A stretch of 42,997 nt of DNA, taken from positions 1-42,997 of the forward strand of contig JAZSFX010000024.1 of NCBI GenBank assembly GCA_045532455.1. The letters run 5' to 3'. The DNA is from Ornithomonoglobus_A sp045532455 (GTDB taxonomy: Bacteria > Bacillota > Clostridia > UBA1381). The position numbers were made by a program, and so were the translations under genes. This document shows, piece after piece, positions 1 through 8,489 of this stretch (position 1 is its first letter; each line of letters opens with the position of its first letter). The notes beneath the pieces are model-generated. The model ran no database searches and was not told the DNA's origin. It worked only from the letters and a program-made list of their open reading frames with translations.

Positions 1-1
1 T

Positions 2-817
2 GATTATAGCAAGGACTTCTTCGGCAAGAGCGCAAACCTGACAGTAAGTGGTCAGCTTAATGTCGAAACATACTGTATGGCATTTCGAAACGTATATACA
101 TTCGGACCGACCTTCAGAGCAGAAAACTCAAATACAACACGTCAGGGGGCAGAATGCTGGAGGATTGAGCCCGAAAGGGCATTTGCATAGATTAGCGATG
201 ATATGGCACATGCTGAGGATATGCTAAAATACGTAATAAACTACTGCTTAGAGAATGCTCCTGAGGAGATGGAATTCTTTAATAAGTTTGTAGATAAAAC
301 ATTGCTTGATAGATTAAACAATGTAATTTCAAACGACTTCGGCCACGTTACCTATACCGAAGCCATCGAAATTCTAGAAAAGCATAACGATAAGTTTGCC
401 TATAAGGTAAGCTGGGGTTGCGATTTACAAACAGAGCATGAAAGATATCTGACAGAAGAAATCTTCAAAAAGCCTGTATTTGTAACAGACTACCCAAAAG
501 AAATCAAGGCATTTTATATGAGGCTTAATGGCGACAACAAAACAGTTGCCGCAATGGACCTTTTAGTACCTGGTGTTGGTGAAATAATCGGCGGCAGCCA
601 GAGAGAAGAAAACTACGACACACTTGTTGCAAGAATGGAAGAATGCGGGCTTGAGGCTAAGGATTACGACTTCTATCTTGATTTAAGAAAGTATGGTACA
701 AACAAGCACGCAGGCTTTGGTCTTGGCTTTGAAAGAGCAGTTATGTATATAACAGGTGTGTCTAACATAAGAGACGTAATTCCGTTCCCAAGAACTGTAG
801 GAACTGTTGAATTCTAA
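2..817 (+). CDS. asnS: Asparaginyl-tRNA synthetase, C-terminal part, with in-frame stop
   Basis: This is the 3' part of a class II aminoacyl-tRNA synthetase that charges tRNA-Asn in the cytoplasm. The frame is open from base 2 with the conserved SGQLNVE and FGPTFRAENSNTTR segments, then the motif 2 region, and ends with the motif 3 sequence GFGLGFERAVMY close to the stop. About 271 codons are present, against roughly 460 in the family, so the 5' part lies outside the window. An in-frame TAG sits at 188-190, where the family has AFAD, and bases 143-190 carry several nonsynonymous changes in otherwise near-invariant motif 2 residues (Gln for His, Gly for Ala, Cys for Phe, Arg for Met twice). 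Nearly all the inferred changes produce G. From 203 on the reading frame is intact and well conserved. I infer sequencing or assembly error at a contig edge; a real pseudogene is the alternative. Taking 203 as a start would give a false short gene. Confidence 0.85.
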
Positions 818-846
818 TTTTTAGATTATAAGGAGTGGGGAGAGTA

Positions 847-1659
847 ATGTCATCATTCATAAAACTGTTAATACCGTTATTGGCATTGATTATACTTTAC
901 AATGTAAGTAAAACTCTGTTTTTAGTTGCTATTATTGCATTGGTTATATACTGTATATATCTTGCCATCCCCAATTTCCATATTATAAAAGCACAAAGAG
1001 CATTGGGTGAGGGCGATTATAAAAGGGCAATACGTTCCTTTAAAAAAGCTATTGCCACTAAAAGAGTTGGTGCAGAAGTTAAGATTAATTATGCCTATAC
1101 TTTAATGCGCGTGGGCGAATTCGACAGAGCAGAGTCTGTTTTAAATGATATTATAAGATACGATAAATCCAAAAAAGATGACATAAAAAATGCCGCAAAG
1201 CAACAACTGTGTATGGTGTATTATAAGCAGGGCAGAATGAGAGAGGCAATAGCCGATGCATATAAAATGTTCAATGACGGTTATAAGAATTCCAATCTCT
1301 ATGCAATGCTTGGCTATTTTAAAATATTAAATAATGAGCCAATAGACGATGTTACGCGTTTTTGTGAGGAAGCGTACGAATATAATAGCGATAACAGAGA
1401 TATAATTGATAATTTATCAATTTGTTACTACAAGCAAAGACGATACGAGGAGGCAAAAGAGCTTTCCGATACAATCTTAGAAAAAAATCCGCAGTTTGTG
1501 GAGGCATATTACCACGGTGCACAGATTGCAATAAAATGCGGAGATTTAGAAAGGGCAAAGGAGCTTGCACAAAAAATAGATAGCTGCAACCGTTCGTGTA
1601 TGACAACAGTAAGTGTCGAAGAAGTTGAAAAGCTTAAAAGAGAGGTTGGGTTAATATGA
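847..1659 (+). CDS. Membrane-anchored TPR-repeat protein
   Basis: This is a protein of about 270 residues with two hydrophobic segments at the N-terminus (about residues 5-20 and 23-42). They are followed by tetratricopeptide-like helical repeats, seen in stretches such as AQRALGEGDYKRAIRSFKKA, VGEFDRAESVLNDII, QRRYEEAKELSDTIL and CGDLERAKELAQKI. The repeats would form a cytoplasmic protein-binding solenoid tethered to the membrane. A GTG at 835 lies inside the Shine-Dalgarno AGGAGTGGGG, so the ATG at 847 is the better start. The stop overlaps the rarA start as ATGA, suggesting translational coupling. The partner and pathway are not recognisable. Confidence 0.85.
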   Translation: MSSFIKLLIPLLALIILYNVSKTLFLVAIIALVIYCIYLAIPNFHIIKAQRALGEGDYKRAIRSFKKAIATKRVGAEVKINYAYTLMRVGEFDRAESVLNDIIRYDKSKKDDIKNAAKQQLCMVYYKQGRMREAIADAYKMFNDGYKNSNLYAMLGYFKILNNEPIDDVTRFCEEAYEYNSDNRDIIDNLSICYYKQRRYEEAKELSDTILEKNPQFVEAYYHGAQIAIKCGDLERAKELAQKIDSCNRSCMTTVSVEEVEKLKREVGLI

Positions 1660-2939
1660 GTACAGCACCTCTTGCAGACAGACTCAGGCCTGGGTCATTA
1701 GATGAGGTTGTAGGTCAAAAAAAGCTTTTGGGTGAGGGTAAGCTTTTAAGAAAAATCATAGAAAACAATCAGATCCCCAATATGATATTCTATGGTCCAA
1801 GCGGTGTGGGAAAAACCACAGTTGCCAATATTATTGCATCAAAAACGGGTAAGACACTTCACCGTCTTAATGCTACGAATGCGAGTGTTTCGGACATAAA
1901 GGATATTGTTTCCACGCTTGATTCGTTCTTGGCAATGGATGGTGTGCTCTTGTATCTTGACGAAATTCAGCATTTTAATAAAAAGCAACAACAATCACTA
2001 CTCGAATATATGGAAAACGGTAAAATAACACTGATTGCAAGCACCACCGAAAATCCGTATTTTTATGTGTATAATGCAGTGTTATCGCGCAGTGTGGTGT
2101 TCGAATTCGAAAGTGTTGATAGCGAAGATATAGAAATTGCTATAAACCGTGCAATAAAGTGCCTTGAGGACAGTGATTATAAGGGTTATAAAATAAATAT
2201 CCAAAAAGAAGCAATAACACATATGGCGCAATGCGCAAACGGAGATGTACGAAAAGCGCTTAACTCATTGGAGGTTGCGTGTATGTCCGTTATGCCTGAT
2301 AGCGATAAAAACATTAATATCAGCCTTGATATTGCGAGTGAGGCAACACAGAAAAAAGCCTTAAAGTACGATAAAGACGGTGATAGTCATTATGATATTT
2401 TAAGTGCGTTCCAAAAATCAGTGCGCGGCTCCGATGCAGATGCCGCAATACACTACCTTGCACGTCTTGTAAGTGCGGGAGATTTGCAAAGCATATGCCG
2501 CAGAGTGCTTGTTATGGCGTCGGAGGATATTGGTCTTGCATATCCGCAGGCAGCAAGCATAGTAAAATCGTGTGTAGACAGTGCACTGCAGCTTGGCTTT
2601 CCCGAGGCAAGAATACCGCTCGCACAGGCGGTTATACTTCTTGCAACTGCACCAAAATCAAATAGTGCTATAAATGCAATAGATGCGGCATTGTCCGATA
2701 TAAGCAATAAGGATACAGGCGATATTCCGCCACACCTTAAAGATGCTCATTATGGCGGAGCGCAAAAGATGGGCAGAGGTATCGAATACAAATATCCGCA
2801 TATCTACCCCGACCATTATGTTGAGCAACAATATCTCCCCGACAACATAAAGGACACTGTTTATTACGAGTACGGAGATAACAAGGTCGAAAATAATGCA
2901 AAGCAATATTGGGAAAAAATAAAAGGAAAAAAAGAATAG
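1656..2939 (+). CDS. rarA: Replication-associated recombination protein RarA/MgsA (AAA+ ATPase)
   Basis: RarA is a clamp-loader-like AAA+ ATPase acting at stalled replication forks. The 427-residue protein has Walker A GPSGVGKT at residues 47-54, Walker B VLLYLDE at 97-103 and a sensor 1 region STTENPYF. The C-terminal MgsA tetramerisation domain shows DIGLAYPQAA, ARIPLAQAVILLA and a GIEYKYPHIYPDHYVEQQYLP segment. Length and domain order match the family. The start overlaps the TPR gene by four bases. Assignment to RarA rather than a DnaX or RuvB relative rests on the MgsA C-terminal domain. Confidence 0.95.
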   Translation: MSTAPLADRLRPGSLDEVVGQKKLLGEGKLLRKIIENNQIPNMIFYGPSGVGKTTVANIIASKTGKTLHRLNATNASVSDIKDIVSTLDSFLAMDGVLLYLDEIQHFNKKQQQSLLEYMENGKITLIASTTENPYFYVYNAVLSRSVVFEFESVDSEDIEIAINRAIKCLEDSDYKGYKINIQKEAITHMAQCANGDVRKALNSLEVACMSVMPDSDKNINISLDIASEATQKKALKYDKDGDSHYDILSAFQKSVRGSDADAAIHYLARLVSAGDLQSICRRVLVMASEDIGLAYPQAASIVKSCVDSALQLGFPEARIPLAQAVILLATAPKSNSAINAIDAALSDISNKDTGDIPPHLKDAHYGGAQKMGRGIEYKYPHIYPDHYVEQQYLPDNIKDTVYYEYGDNKVENNAKQYWEKIKGKKE

Positions 2940-2947
2940 TAATACTT

Positions 2948-3006
2948 CCAAGCGGAAAAGATAACTATATTAATTTATAGTTATACCTGCTTGGAGGTGT
3001 TTTTTT
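2948..3006 (+). promoter_or_regulatory. Leader hairpin with U-run overlapping the Shine-Dalgarno of the EamA gene
   Basis: Two nested inverted repeats are visible: CCAAGC (2948-2953) with GCTTGG (2989-2994), and ATAACTATA (2961-2969) with TATAGTTAT (2976-2984). The outer 3' arm runs into GGAGGTG, the ribosome binding site of the next gene, and a run of T (3000-3006) follows about five bases after the stem. It could be a rarA terminator, an attenuator or a structure that occludes the Shine-Dalgarno. The gap between stem and U-run makes it an imperfect terminator. Confidence 0.5.
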
Positions 3007-3871
3007 GTTAAATAAAGGAAAAATGTATCTGTGCATTAGTGCATTTATATACGGACTTGCACCCATACTTGCGAAAATTGCGTACAATGGCGGTGTTAAT
3101 GGCATAACACTCACATTTTTACGTGCCTCATTGGCAGTGCCTGTGCTTGTTGTAATTTTAAAAGCGGACCATATCTCTTTAAAGATTACAAAACGTGAAT
3201 TCATACAGATATTCCTGCTTGCAACTGTTGGCGGTGCACTGCCTATTTTACTTTTGTATATATCATATAACCACATATCAACAGGTCTTGCAACAACTTT
3301 GCATTTTGTGTATCCTATCCTTATCATATTTGCCTCGTCTGTGATTTATCACGAGCGAATATCAAAAACCACAATTATGGCATCAATAATCGTAACAGTG
3401 GGCATATTTATGTTTGCTGATATAAACAGTGCAGCCGATAAAACAGGTATTATACTTGCTATTCTTTCGGGTGTGTTTTATAGCTTTTACGTAATATATA
3501 TGGATAAATCAGGCCTCGATACAATGCAATACTCAAAATTTACATTTTATCTTATGCTTATTATGAGTGTTTCGGTGTTGATTTTCGGTATTGTAACAAA
3601 CAGTGTATCGTTTGCAATTTCAGCTAAATCGTGGGTATATGCAATTTTAATTTCAATATTAATTACTGTGTTTGCAACGCCGTTTTTTCAGGTAGGTGTA
3701 AGATACGAGGGCGCGGCAACTGCAGGAATAATCTCAACAATAGAGCCAATAACCACCATAATTCTTGGCGCACTATTTCTTAGCGAAGCAATGCAACCGT
3801 CGCAATATCTTGGCGGTGCGCTTGTTATATTGGGAGTTGTGATGGCAAATCATAGTATGAATAGGACATAA
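3005..3871 (+). CDS. EamA/DMT-superfamily transporter
   Basis: This is a 288-residue integral membrane protein of the drug/metabolite transporter superfamily with about ten hydrophobic segments arranged as two EamA halves. Marks are the N-terminal FIYGLAPILAKIAYNGGVNGITLTFLRAS, the mid-protein ATTLHFVYPILIIFASSVIYHERIS and, in the second half, AGIISTIEPITTIILGALFLSEAMQPSQYLGG. Such proteins export small metabolites; the substrate cannot be told. The TTG at 3005 has GGAGGTG six bases upstream. The in-frame ATG at 3023 also has an AAAGGA nearby but at short spacing. The gene stands between rarA and the DUF512 promoter with no operon partner. Confidence 0.88.
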   Translation: MLNKGKMYLCISAFIYGLAPILAKIAYNGGVNGITLTFLRASLAVPVLVVILKADHISLKITKREFIQIFLLATVGGALPILLLYISYNHISTGLATTLHFVYPILIIFASSVIYHERISKTTIMASIIVTVGIFMFADINSAADKTGIILAILSGVFYSFYVIYMDKSGLDTMQYSKFTFYLMLIMSVSVLIFGIVTNSVSFAISAKSWVYAILISILITVFATPFFQVGVRYEGAATAGIISTIEPITTIILGALFLSEAMQPSQYLGGALVILGVVMANHSMNRT

Positions 3872-3882
3872 AACAACAAATT

Positions 3883-3917
3883 GTGGTAAAATAAAGTATT
3901 TTTGGCTATATTACCAC
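3883..3917. repeat. Inverted repeat directly upstream of the DUF512 promoter
   Basis: GTGGTAA (3883-3889) and TTACCAC (3911-3917) form a perfect 7-bp inverted repeat around 21 bases, ending exactly where the -35 box starts. There is no long U-run, so it is a weak terminator candidate for the transporter gene. A regulator binding site is equally possible. Confidence 0.4.
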
Positions 3918-3946
3918 TTGATTATTTTGCGAATATATGAGATAAT
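3918..3946 (+). promoter_or_regulatory. Sigma-A type promoter for the DUF512-der-plsY-gpsA unit
   Basis: TTGATT (3918-3923) and GATAAT (3941-3946) are separated by 17 bases, with a TGA extended -10 immediately upstream of the -10. Transcription would start near 3953, about 25 bases before the ATG at 3979. Confidence 0.65.
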
Positions 3947-3978
3947 ATTATAAATATACTTTGCAAGGGGGCTTATAT

Positions 3979-5298
3979 ATGCATAGCGTAAACACAACAA
4001 TTGAATATGTAGAAGAAGGCTCACTTGCTATGCAAGCAGGAATAAAGAAAGGCGATAAACTTCTTAAAATCAACGACCATATTTTCAGAGATATACTCGA
4101 ATACAGATATTTAATATCGGAATATGAAGTTACTCTCGAGGTTGAAAAAGCAGACGGAAGTATCGAAATCATAACAGTAGAAAATGATTACGAAGACATT
4201 GGCATACAATTTTGCGAGGAGCTAATAGACACAGCACAAAGCTGCACAAACAAGTGTATATTCTGCTTCATAGACCAGCTTCCCAAAGGAATGAGAGAAA
4301 CTGTGTATTTTAAGGACGATGATACAAGACTCTCGTTTTTACAAGGTAACTACGTAACGCTCACCAATATGAACGACGAAGAAATAGACCGTCTTATAGC
4401 TATGCGCGTTTCGCCTATAAACATAAGTGTTCACGCAACAAATCCCGAGCTGAGGTGCAAAATGTTAAATAACAGATTTGCAGGCAAATGCTTTGATATA
4501 ATGAAAAAGTTTGCAAAGAACAAAATTATGATGAATTGTCAGGTTGTTCTTTGCCGAGATATAAATGATAAAGAAAATCTCGAGGATACGCTTAATGATT
4601 TAGCGTCATTGTATCCATATGTGAACAGTGTATCGGTTGTACCTGTGGGACTTACCCGTTACCGTGATGGGTTGTATCCGCTAAAACCGTACGATAGCGA
4701 AAGCTCGAAAGAAGTAGCCCGTCAAGTAGAAAAAATGCAGGATACATTTTATAAAAAATTGGGAACAAGGCTTGTGTATTTGTCCGATGAATTTTACATA
4801 AATGCAAAATTGCCAATTCCCGATTCCGATAGCTACGAGGGCTTTGTGCAGATAGAAAACGGAGTAGGTCTTGTTGCAAGTATGCGCGAAGAATTTGAAA
4901 GTGCAATTAAATATGCAAAAAAGAGCAATAAAAACAGAAGTGTTATATTGGCAACAGGCGAGCTTGTAGCACCATTTATTACAAAAATGGCAGATGAGGT
5001 ACAACAAAAAACAGGAGTTAAAACAACTGTTTATGCCATAAAAAACAATTTCTTTGGCGGCGGTGTGAACGTATCGGGACTCGTTTGCGGCCAAGATATT
5101 ATAGAACAATTAAGAGGAAAAACGAATGCTGACGTCTTACTCATTCCCGATGTGATGCTAAGAGATGATGACGAAATTTTCCTTGATGACATTACCGTTT
5201 CGGATGTAGAAAAGGAACTTGAGATAAAGGTAGAGTCAGTTTTAAATGATGGATACGATTTTATAGAAAAAATCACGGGCGAGGAACTTGAATTTTAA
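3979..5298 (+). CDS. PDZ domain / radical SAM-like protein (DUF512 family)
   Basis: This conserved clostridial protein of 439 residues is of unknown function. Residues about 1-60 form a PDZ-like domain (VEEGSLAMQAGIKKGDKLLKIND). A radical SAM-type cluster motif follows as C-x3-C-x2-C at C89, C93 and C96 in SCTNKCIFCFIDQLPKGMR. The C-terminal half contains the DUF512 region, including the FFGGGVNVSGLVCGQDI segment. The cysteine pattern suggests a [4Fe-4S] cluster and S-adenosylmethionine chemistry, but the substrate is not known to me. The ATG at 3979 has AAGGGGG about seven bases upstream; an upstream in-frame TTG at 3961 lacks one. It heads the unit containing der, plsY and gpsA, a common clostridial neighbourhood that suggests a link to ribosome or envelope biogenesis only by context. 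Confidence 0.88.
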   Translation: MHSVNTTIEYVEEGSLAMQAGIKKGDKLLKINDHIFRDILEYRYLISEYEVTLEVEKADGSIEIITVENDYEDIGIQFCEELIDTAQSCTNKCIFCFIDQLPKGMRETVYFKDDDTRLSFLQGNYVTLTNMNDEEIDRLIAMRVSPINISVHATNPELRCKMLNNRFAGKCFDIMKKFAKNKIMMNCQVVLCRDINDKENLEDTLNDLASLYPYVNSVSVVPVGLTRYRDGLYPLKPYDSESSKEVARQVEKMQDTFYKKLGTRLVYLSDEFYINAKLPIPDSDSYEGFVQIENGVGLVASMREEFESAIKYAKKSNKNRSVILATGELVAPFITKMADEVQQKTGVKTTVYAIKNNFFGGGVNVSGLVCGQDIIEQLRGKTNADVLLIPDVMLRDDDEIFLDDITVSDVEKELEIKVESVLNDGYDFIEKITGEELEF

Positions 5299-5327
5299 AA
5301 GTACACGAAAGGGGACAGATAAAAACG

Positions 5328-6659
5328 ATGAAACCGTTGGTTGCAATAGTGGGAAGACCAAACGTTGGTAAATCCACACTTTTTAATAAAATAACCGGTC
5401 AGCGTATAAGTATAGTAGAAGATACACCTGGTGTTACGAGGGACAGAATATATGCAGATGCCTCGTGGCTCGATAAGCATTTTACTCTTGTAGATACGGG
5501 AGGTATTGAGCCCTCATCAAAAGACGAAATACTTGTTCAAATGCGTCGACAGGCTCAGCTTGCAATAGAAATGGCAGACGTTGTAGTGCTTATGACAAAC
5601 GTTCACGACGGAGTAACTGCAAACGACCAGGACGTTGCCTCAATGCTTTTAAAGGCGCAAAAGAGAATAGTATTAGCAGTAAATAAAGTCGATAACGTTG
5701 GCGACCCGCCATTTGAGTTTTATGAATTTTATAATCTTGGTCTTGGCGACCCGATTGCAATTTCGTCAACTCATGGTCTTGGTGTGGGCGATTTGCTTGA
5801 CGAGGTTACAAGTCTGTTCGACGAAAATGCTGATACTGGTGAAGACGAGGACGAAATCAAGGTTGCAGTTATTGGTAAGCCAAACGCGGGTAAATCCTCG
5901 CTTATTAACAGGATTCTTGGCGAGGACAGAGTAATAGTATCAAATATTGCAGGCACAACAAGAGATGCAATAGACTCCCATTACGAAAAAGACGGGGAAA
6001 AATATCTCTTTATTGATACTGCCGGTATGAGAAAACGCGGTAAAATAGACGAAAATGTTGAGCACTACAGTGTTGTGCGCTCTCTTGCAGCAATAGATAG
6101 AAGTGATGTCTGTGTTATAATGATTGATGCAAGCGAGGGAATAACAGAACAGGATACTAAAATTGCCGGCTATGCTCACGAACAGGGTAAGGCTTGTATA
6201 TTTGCGGTAAATAAATGGGATATTGTTGATAAGGATAACAACAGTGTTAAAAACTTTACAATAAGAATACGCGAAGAATTTGCATTTATGTCCTATGCAA
6301 AAATTGTGTTTATAAGTGCAAAAACGGGTCAGCGTGTAGATAAGCTTTTCGAAGAAATCAAACTTGTTAACGAGCAACACAAACGTCGTATCACAACGGG
6401 TATGTTAAACGACGTACTGAACGAAGCTATTCATAAGCAACAACCGCCATCAGATAAGGGCAGACGTCTTAAAATATACTACGGAACACAGGTTGCAACT
6501 GCACCGCCTTCGTTTGTTATATTTGCAAATTCAAAGGACTTATTCCACTATTCATATCTTCGTTTTATCGAAAATCAAATCAGGGAGAATTTCGGCTTTG
6601 AGGGCACTCCGCTGAAGTTTATGGTAAGAGAAAAAGGAGGCAGAAAAGGCGATGAATAA
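5328..6659 (+). CDS. der: Ribosome biogenesis GTPase Der (EngA)
   Basis: Der is a tandem-GTPase protein needed for assembly of the 50S subunit. The 443-residue sequence has a first G domain with GRPNVGKS (9-16), DTPGVTRDR, DTGG (56-59) and NKVD (119-122). The second has GKPNAGKS (183-190), GTTRDAID, DTAGMRKR (230-237) and NKWD (295-298). A KH-like C-terminal domain starts near residue 350. Length and order match the family. The stop overlaps the plsY start by eight bases, the reading frames being fused through the plsY Shine-Dalgarno AAGGAGG. Confidence 0.97.
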   Translation: MKPLVAIVGRPNVGKSTLFNKITGQRISIVEDTPGVTRDRIYADASWLDKHFTLVDTGGIEPSSKDEILVQMRRQAQLAIEMADVVVLMTNVHDGVTANDQDVASMLLKAQKRIVLAVNKVDNVGDPPFEFYEFYNLGLGDPIAISSTHGLGVGDLLDEVTSLFDENADTGEDEDEIKVAVIGKPNAGKSSLINRILGEDRVIVSNIAGTTRDAIDSHYEKDGEKYLFIDTAGMRKRGKIDENVEHYSVVRSLAAIDRSDVCVIMIDASEGITEQDTKIAGYAHEQGKACIFAVNKWDIVDKDNNSVKNFTIRIREEFAFMSYAKIVFISAKTGQRVDKLFEEIKLVNEQHKRRITTGMLNDVLNEAIHKQQPPSDKGRRLKIYYGTQVATAPPSFVIFANSKDLFHYSYLRFIENQIRENFGFEGTPLKFMVREKGGRKGDE

Positions 6660-7260
6660 TGTAATTTTAGCAGTAGCGGCATATCTTATAGGCTCAATAA
6701 ACTTTTCGATACTTCTTTCGAGAATAATTGGCGGAAAGGATATAAGAAAAAGCGGCTCAGGTAATGCGGGTGCAACAAATATGCTCCGTACATACGGTAA
6801 AAAGATGGGCGTTATAACACTGCTCTTAGACGTACTAAAGGGTATAGCTGCAATTTTAATATGCCGCCTTTTAAATGTCGGCGCCCAGTGGGAATATGTG
6901 TGTGCAGTAGCAGTAATTTTAGGCCACAACTTTCCTCTTTACTTTGGCTTCAAGGGCGGAAAAGGTGTTGCCACAAGTCTTGGTACAGTGATTATGTTAG
7001 ATTGGAAAATAGGTATTATAGTTGGTATTATTGCAATAGCAATTATGGCAATTACAAGATATGTTTCGTTAGGCTCAATAGTCGGCGGTATTATATTTAT
7101 AATAGCACAGATAATATCAATGTTGATAGTTGGTGAATTTAATTTAACAATATTTATATGTGTGCTTATTATGGGCGGTCTGCTTGTTGCAAGACACCAC
7201 GCGAACATAAAAAGACTGCTAAGCGGAACAGAGAGCAAGCTTGGTACAAAAAAAGCTTAA
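6652..7260 (+). CDS. plsY: Acyl-phosphate glycerol-3-phosphate acyltransferase PlsY
   Basis: PlsY transfers an acyl group from acyl-phosphate to glycerol 3-phosphate, the first step of phospholipid synthesis in most Bacillota, in the cytoplasmic membrane. The 202-residue protein has several hydrophobic helices and the three family motifs: SGSGNAGATNMLR, GHNFPLYFGFKGGKGVATSLG and RHHANIKRLLSGTESKLG. It lies between der and gpsA, and gpsA supplies the glycerol 3-phosphate substrate, so the two enzymes are probably co-expressed. The ATG at 6652 has AAGGAGG eleven bases upstream. Confidence 0.96.
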   Translation: MNNVILAVAAYLIGSINFSILLSRIIGGKDIRKSGSGNAGATNMLRTYGKKMGVITLLLDVLKGIAAILICRLLNVGAQWEYVCAVAVILGHNFPLYFGFKGGKGVATSLGTVIMLDWKIGIIVGIIAIAIMAITRYVSLGSIVGGIIFIIAQIISMLIVGEFNLTIFICVLIMGGLLVARHHANIKRLLSGTESKLGTKKA

Positions 7261-7303
7261 AATAAATACAGAGCAAAATCAACGCAGAAAGGGAGATTTG
7301 GAT

Positions 7304-8287
7304 ATGAAAACTGCAGTTATAGGCTCGGGTGGATGGGGAACGGCCATTGCATTGTTGCTATCATCAAAAGGCTATGATGTTTATTTGTGGTCGTGGCAGC
7401 AAGCAGAAACAGACAGACTAAATAATGACAGAGAAAATAAGGAATTTTTGCCGGGAATAAAATTCCCACAAAATATATACTGTTCACACAGTATGCAAGA
7501 ATGTGTTGAGGGTGCAGAGGTTATTGTATGCGCAGTACCATCGCCTGCAACAAGAACAACCGCAAAGCAACTATCACCGTTCGTAAAAGAGGGACAAAAA
7601 ATAGTTAACATTTCAAAAGGCCTAGAGGGAGCGCTCAGGCTTTCACAGGTGTATGAGGAAGAAATTCCACAGGCAAATATTTCGGTAATGAGCGGACCGT
7701 CTCACGCTGAGGAGGTATCACGTGGATTGCCCACAACCAATGTTATTGCATCAAAGGACAAGGAAACCTCAAAAGCACTGCAGGATATTTTTATGAAAGA
7801 TAATTTCAGGGTATATACTGCAGACGATATCATAGGTGTTGAACTTGGCGGCTCGTTAAAAAATGTTATCGCACTTTGCGCCGGCATATCCGACGGATTA
7901 GGCTATGGTGATAACACAAAGGCGGCACTTATGACACGAGGTCTTGCCGAAATTGCAAGATTAGGTGTAGCAATGGGTGCAAAGGAAGAAACGTTTATGG
8001 GCCTTAGCGGTATTGGCGACCTGATTGTTACCTGTACAAGTATGCACTCACGTAACAGACGTGCCGGAATTCTGATAGGCAAGGGAAAAACCTTAAAAGA
8101 AACACTCGACGAGGTACATATGGTGGTTGAGGGAGTAAACACTGCAACTGCCGCATATGAACTATCACGTAAGTATAACGTCGAAATGCCGATTATCGAA
8201 GAAGCATATAAAATTCTGTTCGAAGATAAAAATCCGTGCGAGGCAGTTAATATGCTTATGACAAGGGAGAAAAAGGACGAAAGATAA
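7304..8287 (+). CDS. gpsA: NAD(P)-dependent glycerol-3-phosphate dehydrogenase
   Basis: GpsA reduces dihydroxyacetone phosphate to sn-glycerol 3-phosphate for lipid synthesis. The Rossmann motif GSGGWGTA lies at residues 7-14. Further marks are the SKGLE and SGPSHAEEV motifs, the catalytic lysine in GGSLKNVIAL and the substrate-binding GDNTKAALMTRGLAE. The ATG at 7304 has AAAGGGAG eight bases upstream and gives 327 residues, the usual length. An upstream in-frame extension to 7241 would run through the plsY 3' end and has no support. It is the last gene of the unit and is followed by a strong terminator. Confidence 0.96.
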   Translation: MKTAVIGSGGWGTAIALLLSSKGYDVYLWSWQQAETDRLNNDRENKEFLPGIKFPQNIYCSHSMQECVEGAEVIVCAVPSPATRTTAKQLSPFVKEGQKIVNISKGLEGALRLSQVYEEEIPQANISVMSGPSHAEEVSRGLPTTNVIASKDKETSKALQDIFMKDNFRVYTADDIIGVELGGSLKNVIALCAGISDGLGYGDNTKAALMTRGLAEIARLGVAMGAKEETFMGLSGIGDLIVTCTSMHSRNRRAGILIGKGKTLKETLDEVHMVVEGVNTATAAYELSRKYNVEMPIIEEAYKILFEDKNPCEAVNMLMTREKKDER

Positions 8288-8320
8288 TCGAATTTTTGCA
8301 GATTTTATGCGATTTTTTAA

Positions 8321-8358
8321 AAGAACTTGTTTGCGTTTTGCAAATAAGTTCTTTTTTT
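8321..8358 (+). terminator. Intrinsic terminator after gpsA
   Basis: A 13-bp stem with one G-T wobble pairs AGAACTTGTTTGC (8322-8334) with GCAAATAAGTTCT (8340-8352) around a five-base loop, followed directly by a run of seven T. Confidence 0.9.
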
Positions 8359-8389
8359 GAAAAAAATTAAAAAAATTTCGAAAAAAGTA

Positions 8390-8418
8390 TGTTCATTTTG
8401 CAAAAAGTATGGTATAAT
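8390..8418 (+). promoter_or_regulatory. Extended -10 promoter for the yicC-remA-gmk run
   Basis: A perfect TATAAT (8413-8418) is preceded by TGG, an extended -10. The -35 candidate TGTTCA (8390-8395, 17-base spacer) is weak. The transcript would start near 8425 and have a leader of about 65 bases. Confidence 0.6.
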
Positions 8419-8450
8419 AAAAAATAATGGATAAATATGCTTAAATGCAC

Positions 8451-8465
8451 ATTGTATAATACAAT
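8451..8465. repeat. Perfect 15-bp palindrome in the yicC leader
   Basis: ATTGTAT-A-ATACAAT is a perfect 7-1-7 inverted repeat between the promoter and the yicC ribosome binding site. It also contains a TATAAT hexamer at 8455-8460. It may be an operator or a second -10, or chance in AT-rich DNA. Confidence 0.4.
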
Positions 8466-8489
8466 AAAACTAACACGGAGGGTATGCAA

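Noticed and set aside
188..190. TAG in asnS as a recoded codon (pyrrolysine or readthrough)
   Set aside because: Several unrelated conserved codons within 48 bases are altered too, and the site is an Asp position, so errors or decay explain it better than recoding.
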